Source of the DNA: a virus
Strand: one strand, 5' to 3'
IMG/VR virus record: IMGVR_UViG_3300049893_001700
Location: 1 to 21,545 of that record
Length of the DNA stretch: 21,545 nucleotides
The position numbers and the translations under genes were made by a program. The notes beneath the pieces were generated by a model. That model saw only the letters and a list, made by a program, of their open reading frames with translations, had not been told where the DNA came from and did no database searches. Below are positions 14,755 to 21,193 of this stretch, piece by piece. The number at the start of each line of letters is the position of its first letter. Positions within the stretch are counted from its first letter, which is position 1.

Positions 14755-15691
14755 TGAGGATGACGTTAATTATTGCTGACGTAGGGTCAGCTATATCTGT
14801 GCCTCCATCTAGGATAGCAATTTCTTTTCTCTCTGTCTCGAGAAGTTGTGGATTATTCACATGCTTCATGATGACTTTCCCCAACTGTTTAAGATCCTTT
14901 ACACGTTCACAAGCAGGAGAATAGGTTCTTTGGAAGAGTTTGTGACGGTCATCCCCTGCACATGCCTTTGGTACCCAGATGTCTGCGATAATGACAGGAA
15001 TACCCATGATTTGAGCTAATAATTCAAAGGTACCTTCACTGATAGATACAACGGCATCAGCTTCTTGGAGGACCTTTATGGCAACGTCTAGGTGTCCAGG
15101 CTTCATACGATTTGAGGCAACTGGGTTGTCGTAGTTGTGGGATTGGTGTTCTCCATGGAGTATCTTCGTGATGATCTTCACCTTCTTCTGCCATGGCCAT
15201 CTGCTATTCACGAACTCACGGAGCGCATTACGCACCATGAAGTTCTCTGCTACTTCTTGATCCCAGTGTTCAGGGGCAAAGACAACATTGATTCCATCAT
15301 GGGGAGTACGATGTTTGATGTGATGTGTTATTGGAGTACCTGTAACGTGTATCTTTTCACGTGGAACACCACACGACATCAAACGGGTGACATCGTTCTC
15401 TCCCCACGCACAGATAGCGTCAGAGACAAGTGCTTCATTGAATGGTGGGTAGATACGAGAAACACCCCTCCTGCCATGTTGCATAAGGATGACTCGTTTC
15501 CCTGCATTCTTCCATTTCTTTACCAACGGTTTCCATCCACCGAGATCAGACTCCTGCCACACAATGACGATGTCTGCTTTCTTCCACGTCTCTGTCTTTC
15601 CATCCAGTGGAAGAAGTGTATGCCCTTGATGTACTAGTTCCTTCTCTACGTCAGTAAGGACGTTGTTGAAATCAAAGGAGAGGATGTTCAT
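14738..15691 (-). CDS. GT-B-like transferase, CDP-glycerol/polysaccharide transferase type
   Basis: 317 aa. The N-terminal half gives DIVIVWQESDLGG and RVILMQHGRRGVSR (66-79). A middle section has AICAWGENDVTRL and REKIHVTGTPI (111-121), the D-x-WG...VTG-P pattern found in CDP-glycerol glycerophosphotransferase-like and related GT-B proteins. The C-terminal half has ADAVVSISEGTFELLAQIMGIPVIIAD (211-237), the acceptor/nucleotide-side loop that normally holds STxxxEA and GxPV. The R-GT-PE and HREN motifs of hydrolysing UDP-GlcNAc 2-epimerase (NeuC) are not seen. Its start overlaps the GT4 stop by 1 nt (TGATG). It probably transfers a sugar or polyol phosphate in glycan assembly; the exact reaction is uncertain. 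Confidence 0.65.
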   Translation of the reverse strand: MNILSFDFNNVLTDVEKELVHQGHTLLPLDGKTETWKKADIVIVWQESDLGGWKPLVKKWKNAGKRVILMQHGRRGVSRIYPPFNEALVSDAICAWGENDVTRLMSCGVPREKIHVTGTPITHHIKHRTPHDGINVVFAPEHWDQEVAENFMVRNALREFVNSRWPWQKKVKIITKILHGEHQSHNYDNPVASNRMKPGHLDVAIKVLQEADAVVSISEGTFELLAQIMGIPVIIADIWVPKACAGDDRHKLFQRTYSPACERVKDLKQLGKVIMKHVNNPQLLETERKEIAILDGGTDIADPTSAIINVILNEKVS

Positions 15692-16812
15692 CAGCGTGTC
15701 TGGTTAAGCACCTTCAACCCCCATTTACTAGGGCGTTGGCAGGCGGTTTCCCAATCTAATCCTATCGCTTCGACAGAACGATTCTTATGGACCCATTCTC
15801 GTTGCTTCTTAAGTGTCTTCTCTCGGAACTCCTTATCAACAATGAGCTTCTCGAGTTTGTTGTACCAATCCTTATGGGTATTCTTTGCGACGTAATCCAC
15901 TTCTGTGTTGTATGGTTCTACGTCTGACGCGAGGGTAACCGTACCGACTGACGCATACTCATAGAACTTGATGTTTGATTTGCCACGGTTGAACTCTGTA
16001 TCTTCAAGTGGTGCGAGTCCAATGTCTAGGTCACACATTGAGAGTGTCTTAGCGTGGAGTTCTGGTGGCATAAAGGGAACGTGCCACATGCGCGTACCTG
16101 AAAGTTGTTCTGCAAATCCGAGTGCTGCTTTGTAGTATGGTGCCTTCTCTGGTGCGTAACCACTCTGGAGTATCTTTCTGTATGAGTATAGTGCTGCTTC
16201 GAGTGGTTCTCCTACAAGTCCGTAGAGGGTGAAAATGAAGTCATATTTCTTCTGGAGATCAGCAATAACACCACCTATAAGCTGAAGGTCTTTCCAATGT
16301 GACGCTGCACCCATGTACCCTACTTTGAGGATGTCCTCATTCTGGTGTGGGCGCTCACGGTAGTCATCGTAATCAATGCCGTTTGGACAAATGAATACAG
16401 TCTTCTTGAAGTGTTTCTTGAACTTCTTAGCGAGGACTGGGGATGGGGTGATTACTGCATCTGCTGCTTCAATCATTCCTTCGTACTGATCCTTGTGTGC
16501 ATTTGATACGAGAACAGACGGGTTATCCTTTGCTACAGACCAGAAGTCATCATCCATATCGTAGAGAACTCGTTTACCGAGCTTCTTATAGTCGTACATG
16601 AACTTCACGGGATCAAACTGTTGTGGGTAGGCACGTCCGAAGATGACAACGTCTGGCCAGTTCATTAGGTGTTCTGGGATCTCGTTTCCGATAGCTACTT
16701 GCTTACATGCATGGCCTCGCTTTCCGAGTGCGGTGCATGGGGTTTGATTACGGTGCATCCAAATGCCTGACATATAGGACATTGGACTGTCCATCATAAA
16801 TAGAACATTCAT
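15691..16812 (-). CDS. GT4 family (GT-B fold) glycosyltransferase
   Basis: 373 aa, full length. Motifs: VIFGRAYP (56-63), KRVLYDMDDDFW (80-91, the acidic motif common in phage and capsule GT4 enzymes), DAVITPSPVLAKKF (118-131), VFICPNGIDYDDY (139-151), LKVGYMGAASHWKDL (162-176), and the donor-binding region DIGLAPLEDTEFNRGKSNIKFYEYAS (263-288) followed by TVTLASDVEPY. GT4 enzymes are retaining transferases that build sugar chains from nucleotide donors. No transmembrane segment is visible. Its ATG shares an ATGA overlap with the preceding small gene, and its stop overlaps the next start. It is the first enzyme gene of the cassette. Confidence 0.9.
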   Translation of the reverse strand: MNVLFMMDSPMSYMSGIWMHRNQTPCTALGKRGHACKQVAIGNEIPEHLMNWPDVVIFGRAYPQQFDPVKFMYDYKKLGKRVLYDMDDDFWSVAKDNPSVLVSNAHKDQYEGMIEAADAVITPSPVLAKKFKKHFKKTVFICPNGIDYDDYRERPHQNEDILKVGYMGAASHWKDLQLIGGVIADLQKKYDFIFTLYGLVGEPLEAALYSYRKILQSGYAPEKAPYYKAALGFAEQLSGTRMWHVPFMPPELHAKTLSMCDLDIGLAPLEDTEFNRGKSNIKFYEYASVGTVTLASDVEPYNTEVDYVAKNTHKDWYNKLEKLIVDKEFREKTLKKQREWVHKNRSVEAIGLDWETACQRPSKWGLKVLNQTR

Positions 16813-17042
16813 TGTATTTTTGTCAAGAACTCAATAAAATCTTTATTTGACTTAAGTTCACCTTGCTTATCAGCTAGTTGCTTTCGCCCCTTTGCCATAA
16901 AATCAGCATCACCACCTCCAAGAAGTTTCTCTGTTAGATATTCCTCTAAGATTGTGTTTACTTCAACAAGGTATTCGTATTGCTCCTTTAGTTTATTCTT
17001 TGCTTTGCGTCTAAGGTACTTCCGCTTGATATTGTTGAACAT
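16809..17042 (-). CDS. Small basic coiled-coil protein, unknown function
   Basis: 77 aa from the ATG at 17040-17042. The frame can be opened to a TTG near 17105, but that part runs through the hairpin region and looks non-coding. It begins MFNNIKRKYLRRKAKNKLK and continues as a long Lys/Glu/Leu-rich helix, likely coiled coil, broken by GGGDAD near residue 42. No family is recognised. A GAGG about 12 nt before the ATG is one of only two Shine-Dalgarno-like signals in the window, and it lies at the 3' arm of a hairpin. It sits between the capsid gene and the first glycosyltransferase, so it could belong to either module. Confidence 0.7.
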   Translation of the reverse strand: MFNNIKRKYLRRKAKNKLKEQYEYLVEVNTILEEYLTEKLLGGGDADFMAKGRKQLADKQGELKSNKDFIEFLTKIQ

Positions 17043-17055
17043 ATTGTAAGTTATC

Positions 17056-17101
17056 CTCACTCTGCCATGCCCCCTCCCAGAGTGAGAAGAAGGGAGCATG
17101 G
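17056..17101 (-). promoter_or_regulatory. Two interleaved, mutually exclusive RNA hairpins after the capsid gene
   Basis: Between the capsid stop and the next ATG, the minus-strand RNA can form stem A, CCAUGCUCCC (17092-17101) with GGGGGCAUGG (17065-17074): 10 bp with one G-U pair and a 17-nt loop. It can also form stem B, CUCACUCUG (17078-17086) with CAGAGUGAG (17056-17064): 9 perfect bp and a 13-nt loop. Each stem uses bases in the other's loop, so both cannot fully form together. No U-tract follows, so this is not a standard intrinsic terminator. Stem B would hide the GAGG before the 77-aa gene. Confidence 0.6.
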
Positions 17102-17116
17102 ACAACTCTAATAAGA

Positions 17117-18082
17117 CTAGAGGTTTACACCAGTGGTGTTACCTGAAGCGTTGATTGGCATGTTGATACCACGACTTCGGTTCTTAGAAAGGACGGTAGA
17201 ACCGTACACTGTCCAAGTAATGAAGTTAGATCCAATCATGTCATCCTTCTTTCGGATTTCGAGAGCTGGCTGGCGAAGCATAGCTACGTCAATAGTTCCC
17301 TTCTTTCCGAAGTACACAGACTTTCCAGTTGTAGCTGAAAGACCTGTTGCGGTGACTCCACCTGCCCCTGGAGCAATCGCAGTCATCTTACCTGATGGCA
17401 AGTTGTTTGAGATGTACACCTGGAAGCCCATAAAGTCTCCTGCGTATCCATTGCGGAGTGTTGCGTCTGCAACGTTGAATCCTACGTTAGCTGCCTTTAC
17501 TTCGATGTAAGAAGCCATTGTTGGAGTAACGACTGCTACCCAATCTCCTGTCTCGTCAACGTTTCGCTGGCGGAGAACCTTACGTGCTCCTGCAAAGATG
17601 TTAACGATGTTTGCTGAACTAGCAGATACGGGGAATGCGTTTGATCCTGTACCGAGGATGTCTACAGTGTCAGCAGGAGTGAAGCCATCTGATCCAGTGA
17701 TGTTTGCAAAAACATGCTGGTCGATAACATCCTTGAGCTGGTATGCAGCCTCAGTCGCAAGCTCACGAGCCTGGTCAACGTTTACAGTGAGTGATCGAGG
17801 ATCATCAATGTAGAACGTAACGTGCTTGTAGGTTGAGACAATGAGGTTATCAAATGCCCAATCCTGTGGCGTTGCTGAAATGGTTGTACCTGGGGTGTAG
17901 GTCTGTGCTGACAACGATCCAAAGTAAGGAACGTGAAGCGTATCTCCGTACTTGAGAGTATCTGAGAAACGCATGTTCGCTACCTCGAGAGCAACGAGAG
18001 ACTTGTACAATGGTACCTGGACCATTGATGACCAAATTTCTGGCTGTATCGCTGAAACGTCGTTGGTGATGACTTGAGTCAT
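17117..18082 (-). CDS. Major capsid protein (HK97-type fold)
   Basis: 321 aa. It is the coat subunit of the icosahedral head. The identification rests on the gene order scaffold-coat, length, and sequence features: an N-terminal arm (QPEIWSSMVQVPLYKSLVALEV), the long helix QARELATEAAYQLKDVIDQHVFANI (about 104-128, the spine-like helix), VAVVTPTMASYIEVK, GFQVYISNNLPSG, and a C-terminal KDDMIGSNFITWTVYGSTV typical of phage coat proteins of this fold. The start is the ATG at 18080-18082, 12 nt after the scaffold stop, with an A/T-only leader and no Shine-Dalgarno, which is notable for a protein that must be made in bulk. The promoter upstream of the scaffold probably serves both. Confidence 0.88.
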   Translation of the reverse strand: MTQVITNDVSAIQPEIWSSMVQVPLYKSLVALEVANMRFSDTLKYGDTLHVPYFGSLSAQTYTPGTTISATPQDWAFDNLIVSTYKHVTFYIDDPRSLTVNVDQARELATEAAYQLKDVIDQHVFANITGSDGFTPADTVDILGTGSNAFPVSASSANIVNIFAGARKVLRQRNVDETGDWVAVVTPTMASYIEVKAANVGFNVADATLRNGYAGDFMGFQVYISNNLPSGKMTAIAPGAGGVTATGLSATTGKSVYFGKKGTIDVAMLRQPALEIRKKDDMIGSNFITWTVYGSTVLSKNRSRGINMPINASGNTTGVNL

Positions 18083-18094
18083 TTTACTAAAAAA

Positions 18095-18682
18095 TTAGCG
18101 ACTTCTTGTATTCCCAATACTACCGCGGTCTGCACGCGGTCTAAATTCTTTAAATAAGTTATTCTCTTTGAGAATCGCTTCCTTTTCAGAAAGTGATGCT
18201 GTTCGGAGTCTATCTGCAAGAGATCTAGGTGCGTCCTCGACTGCCTGTGTAGCATTAGGTCTGAGAGCATTCTCTTTTTCCTGCTTTTGGCGGTATGCCT
18301 CTTGCCAGAGTTGAAAATCCTCTCCTTGGCGAATCTCTGAGAGAGCCTTGCCTGAGAGTTTGTGCTGTTCCGCAAGGAACGCTTTCTCCCGAGCATCGAG
18401 TCCTTCAAGAGAGGTGCTGATGTCGATATAATCTTCAACAGCTAAAGGAACAGTGCCTCGTCTTGTTTGCTCATTGAGCTTTTCTTCGAGGGCTTTTCGT
18501 TCTGCCTCTGCCTTCTCAAATCTTTCTCGGTACTTCTCCTTTTGGACAAGTGCGCTTGTTAGATCTGGATTTGTAGCAGGGACTTCAACGGTAGGAGTTT
18601 CCTCAACTACTGTTGTTTCTGCGTTAGGGTCCAACTCAGAATCGAGTGAGTCTAACTCAGGGGTCGTTTGGAACTCATTCAT
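18095..18682 (-). CDS. Capsid scaffolding protein
   Basis: 195 aa, acidic and highly helical. An N-terminal Glu/Asp/Thr-rich unstructured region (about 1-45) is followed by a long coiled coil (LVQKEKYRERFEKAEAERKALEEKLN, about 46-71), an EGLDAREKAFLAEQHKLSG segment, and a basic C-terminus (FKEFRPRADRGSIGNTRSR) suited to bind the coat's acidic inner face. Length, composition and the place directly before the capsid gene are those of phage scaffolds, which fill the procapsid and leave before packaging. The ATG follows an A-rich leader (AGTAAAAAAATG) without Shine-Dalgarno. No protease motif is seen. Confidence 0.85.
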   Translation of the reverse strand: MNEFQTTPELDSLDSELDPNAETTVVEETPTVEVPATNPDLTSALVQKEKYRERFEKAEAERKALEEKLNEQTRRGTVPLAVEDYIDISTSLEGLDAREKAFLAEQHKLSGKALSEIRQGEDFQLWQEAYRQKQEKENALRPNATQAVEDAPRSLADRLRTASLSEKEAILKENNLFKEFRPRADRGSIGNTRSR

Positions 18683-18697
18683 TTTTTTACTTAGTTT

Positions 18698-18723
18698 AGT
18701 CTAATATATTCATGTTATAGACT
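18698..18723 (-). promoter_or_regulatory. Weak inverted repeat in the scaffold-capsid leader
   Basis: AGTCTA (18718-18723, minus strand) and TAGACT (18698-18703) form a 6-bp stem with a 14-nt loop in the ~50-nt leader of the scaffold-capsid transcript. It is short and AT-rich and may be chance; a protector of the 5' end or an operator are possible roles. Confidence 0.25.
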
Positions 18724-18740
18724 TTTGTGTCTTGTACCAA

Positions 18741-18750
18741 ATTATAACAT
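18741..18750 (-). promoter_or_regulatory. Extended -10 promoter for scaffold and capsid genes
   Basis: Minus strand ATGTTATAATTTGG: TATAAT at 18741-18746 with TG one base upstream, sharing ATGNTATAATT with the other three promoter sites. No TTGACA is visible at 13 or 17 nt upstream. It is in the 75-nt gap after the 76-aa gene. The predicted start leaves a leader of about 50 nt, unlike the leaderless copies. Confidence 0.5.
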
Positions 18751-18757
18751 ACACGTT

Positions 18758-18988
18758 TTATGTATACTGGTTAGGGGTTTTATCCACAGTCTTCTTTTCT
18801 TCCAAGAAAGAAAAAATATCTTTGAGTACACCGAGTGCAAGTTGCTTTCCAACTGTATGTTCCCATGAGGTACAGGTAGTTACATCATTGATGATCTCAT
18901 ATTTCTCTTTAAGATACGCTTGAAGCGCCTTGCCGTGAGCAGAGGTAGCTAGTTGCTGGAGTAATTCTTTGTTTCGTGGATCTATCAT
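18758..18988 (-). CDS. Conserved-looking 76-aa phage protein after the portal
   Basis: 76 aa. It begins directly after the portal stop (TAA-ATG, no gap) and reads MIDPRNKELLQQLATSAHGKA, then a helical YLKEKYEIINDV, TTCTSWEHTVGKQLALGVLK and a C-terminal helix. I recall similar small proteins in this position in other environmental phages, but know no function for them. It is soluble, with no membrane segment. Likely a head-assembly accessory because it is coupled to the portal. Confidence 0.72.
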   Translation of the reverse strand: MIDPRNKELLQQLATSAHGKALQAYLKEKYEIINDVTTCTSWEHTVGKQLALGVLKDIFSFLEEKKTVDKTPNQYT

Positions 18989-20779
18989 TTAAACTGTGGA
19001 CATCTGTTGACCTGGAAGTTGCTGTGAGAGTGCGGGTGCGGAGACTCCACCACCTGCTCTACCTTGCTGCATCTCTGGAGGAACCATATCCATAGGAGTC
19101 TTTACGGCAACATCAAGGTAGTCATTCATGTTGAGACCTCCATCTTCACCCATCGTGTAGAGGAACTTACGCTTTACTGGGTCTGTCGTCATGGTAGGGT
19201 CTGCAGTCATCGCTTGGAGGATGGCAAACAGTGTTGCTGATCGTACTCGGGTATCAACTGATTCACCCGTGATGTCTATGTCTACATCATATTTGATGTC
19301 TTTATAGAAATTGAGAGGAATCTTGATGATCTTTTCCTTTTCCTGCTTAATTGCCTCCTCAACTCCAATAGAAAGTGCATCTACTTCTGCAGTTGAGAGA
19401 ATCTTTCCACTATTCACAGCAATACGAACTACTTCCTGGAAGGTAAGTTCGTCTTTAACCATAGCAATGTACTGATCAAGGTCCTGTCCAACGAGGCGGA
19501 GTGTATGTTCAAGAGTATTTTCCTTTTGGAATTGTGGAACAAGTACTTTATAGATCAGTTCTTTTACATCTAGGGCAACATTCTCCTGGATTCCTTCGAA
19601 GTATGAGAGTGTCTGTGATATAGCGAGGTTTGCTGATCCAAGTGGAGTACCTGCAGGGAGACGTTCACCCTGCACAACGTCGTATGAGAAGGTGAGTTCG
19701 TCACGGTTACGCATCCACTTCTGTTCCTCTTGGTTGAAGAATGCGAGGTTACGATCAGACATGTCGATCTGCGTGATCTCTGAATCTACATTGATGACTT
19801 CTCCGTTACGGACATCTGAAAGGAGGTTGCGGTTGATTGCAGAATCACGGGTTTGGAACACACGAAGGGCTGACCAGTAGCTGGTCTTTGTCTGGAGATT
19901 TGCAAGTTCATTCTGACGGATCTGGGGCTCAAAGAGTGTCTCAACCACACCAATGCCGAGCCAACGTCCTGATACTTTCTCAGCATGGAACTCCCAGTAT
20001 GGTGTTTCCTTTTCCCACTTCTCATCAGAAAGAATCACTCCCGTATGTTCGACCTCAAGTTCTCCACGATGATCATAAGTATCTTCTCCCACATCAGCGA
20101 TAAAGAGTCTGTGGTATTCGTAGTTTGTTCCTCCATCTTCATCTTCCTGGGGTACATCACCATAACGCTCGAATAGCTGGATATGTGAAGCCTTCTTCAT
20201 CTGATAGAACTTCTCAATGGTCTCTTCAACGAGGTATGGACTCCACTTCATCTGTTTTGCAACTTTACGGAACTGGGGAACGGTGAGGTTGTGTACTTCG
20301 GTGACGTAATTCATCTCATCAATACACTCTGCAGTCGGTTCAACAATGAAGTTACGGAGGTCTACGAAGTATGGGGTACCATCAACGACCTTAAGAACGA
20401 CCGTTCCATAGATAGGGAGTTCACGAAAAATGCGGTTGAGTGTCTTTCCAAACTGCTTATCGCGCATCCAGAACTTAAGATCACGTTCCATGAACCATGT
20501 CTTAGTAGGGTTACCTCCCCCCGCGGTAAGCATACGGATATTCTTCGTATCAAAGTCGATAGCCTTCGAAAATACTTTGCAAGGATTCTTTACAATATTT
20601 AAAAAGAATTTTCGATCTCCATCTTCATCAACTTTCCCTGACATGAACTCAGAGTTGTAATAAAAATATATCTGACGGAGAGTCTCATACTGGTTAAAGG
20701 TAAGACCAGGTACGACTTGAATCGGCTTCGTCTTGAAGTCGGTGATTTCTTCGTTAATTTTACGAAGTATAGGAACCAT
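18989..20779 (-). CDS. Portal protein
   Basis: 596 aa. The dodecameric portal at one head vertex is the DNA channel and the terminase docking site. Support: size, place between terminase and scaffold, and features such as YYNSEFMSGK near residue 45, KNPCKVFSKAIDF, LPIYGTVVLKVVDGTPYFVDLRNFIVEP (about 121-148), an acidic insertion with FIADVGED, RWLGIGVVETLFEPQ and QNELANLQTKTSYWSALRVF (about 275-310), the usual crown-to-stem region, and a long helical C-terminal section that ends in a Gly/Gln-rich tail (PALSQQLPGQQM). The ATG overlaps the preceding small gene's stop by 1 nt (TAATG). No Shine-Dalgarno. Confidence 0.88.
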   Translation of the reverse strand: MVPILRKINEEITDFKTKPIQVVPGLTFNQYETLRQIYFYYNSEFMSGKVDEDGDRKFFLNIVKNPCKVFSKAIDFDTKNIRMLTAGGGNPTKTWFMERDLKFWMRDKQFGKTLNRIFRELPIYGTVVLKVVDGTPYFVDLRNFIVEPTAECIDEMNYVTEVHNLTVPQFRKVAKQMKWSPYLVEETIEKFYQMKKASHIQLFERYGDVPQEDEDGGTNYEYHRLFIADVGEDTYDHRGELEVEHTGVILSDEKWEKETPYWEFHAEKVSGRWLGIGVVETLFEPQIRQNELANLQTKTSYWSALRVFQTRDSAINRNLLSDVRNGEVINVDSEITQIDMSDRNLAFFNQEEQKWMRNRDELTFSYDVVQGERLPAGTPLGSANLAISQTLSYFEGIQENVALDVKELIYKVLVPQFQKENTLEHTLRLVGQDLDQYIAMVKDELTFQEVVRIAVNSGKILSTAEVDALSIGVEEAIKQEKEKIIKIPLNFYKDIKYDVDIDITGESVDTRVRSATLFAILQAMTADPTMTTDPVKRKFLYTMGEDGGLNMNDYLDVAVKTPMDMVPPEMQQGRAGGGVSAPALSQQLPGQQMSTV

Positions 20780-20898
20780 TATTTTCGTTTAGTAGTGCGG
20801 AGACTTGGCTTGAACTTGTTCTTCGTTGAATTACCTACCTTTGGGAACTTCTTTGCAAAAGCTCGAACTTCGTTTGCTACTTTATCTTTATTTTTCAT
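20779..20898 (-). CDS. Tiny basic protein (39 aa) before the portal
   Basis: 39 aa from the ATG at 20896-20898 to a stop that overlaps the portal ATG (TAATG). It is strongly basic: KNKDKVANEVRAFAKKF, then STKNKFKPSLRTTKRK. The tight link to the portal and the filling of an otherwise empty gap support it as a gene. No family is known. It could be a nucleic-acid-binding or head-packaged peptide. Confidence 0.55.
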   Translation of the reverse strand: MKNKDKVANEVRAFAKKFPKVGNSTKNKFKPSLRTTKRK

Positions 20899-20907
20899 GA
20901 ATGAAAT

Positions 20908-21027
20908 TTAAATTCTGCGTAATGGGCGCTTCACAGGAGTGGTCTTTCGTAAAGGAACAAGTGGAGCTTTTGCTTTTGTAGGTGTTGGTTTATATTGCTT
21001 CATTTGCTTTACGGGTTTTTTCATCAT
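20908..21027 (-). CDS. Tiny basic proline-rich protein (39 aa)
   Basis: 39 aa from the first of two tandem ATGs (21025-21027; the second is at 21022-21024). It is Lys/Pro/Thr-rich (KKPVKQMKQYKPTPTKAKAP, then KTTPVKRPLRRI) with almost no acidic residues. It lies 6 nt after the previous small gene and 9 nt before the next. Composition suggests an unstructured nucleic-acid-binding peptide. Function unknown. Confidence 0.5.
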   Translation of the reverse strand: MMKKPVKQMKQYKPTPTKAKAPLVPLRKTTPVKRPLRRI

Positions 21028-21033
21028 ATGCAA

Positions 21034-21159
21034 TTAACGCATCCAGCGTCGCTTATTCTCGGGTAAATCCTCTTCGACAACAACTACAGGTGGAACGACG
21101 ACTACTTCTTCTTTCTTGGGAGTCAGAACTTCCTTAATCTTTTTGATTGTCTCTTTCAT
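21034..21159 (-). CDS. Small charged protein (41 aa) after the terminase
   Basis: 41 aa from the ATG at 21157-21159. It has a basic helix (MKETIKKIKEVLTPKKEE), a hydrophobic valine/proline stretch (VVVVPPVVVV), and a mixed end (EEDLPENKRRWMR). It is the first gene after a strong promoter-like sequence at 21169-21193, with the ATG only 9 nt after TATAAT. No family is recognised; too short for a membrane protein unless the Val/Pro stretch inserts. Confidence 0.55.
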   Translation of the reverse strand: MKETIKKIKEVLTPKKEEVVVVPPVVVVEEDLPENKRRWMR

Positions 21160-21168
21160 ATGTCACAA

Positions 21169-21193
21169 ATTATACCATGCAGAAATTTGTCAA
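21169..21193 (-). promoter_or_regulatory. Promoter after the terminase gene, near-leaderless type
   Basis: Minus strand: TTGACA (21188-21193), a 13-nt spacer ending CATGG, TATAAT (21169-21174), 9 nt to the ATG at 21159. Both hexamers are perfect consensus but closer together than usual. TTGACA contains the terminase stop codon (TGA). The 14-mer CATGGTATAATTTG is identical to the copy before the connector gene. It probably drives the small genes, the portal and the 76-aa gene. Confidence 0.62.

Noticed and set aside
14738-15691. Assignment as a NeuC-type UDP-GlcNAc 2-epimerase that would complete the sialic acid pathway
   Set aside because: Attractive by context, but the R-GT-PE and HREN signatures are absent and the sequence fits a GT-B/CDP-glycerol-type transferase better.
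17056-17101. Intrinsic terminator after the capsid gene
   Set aside because: The stems are strong but no U-tract follows in the transcribed direction.
18079-18438. Minus-strand 119-aa frame overlapping the scaffold end
   Set aside because: Shadow of the scaffold gene in another frame; basic/Ser-rich with no domain, and it would overlap the capsid start.
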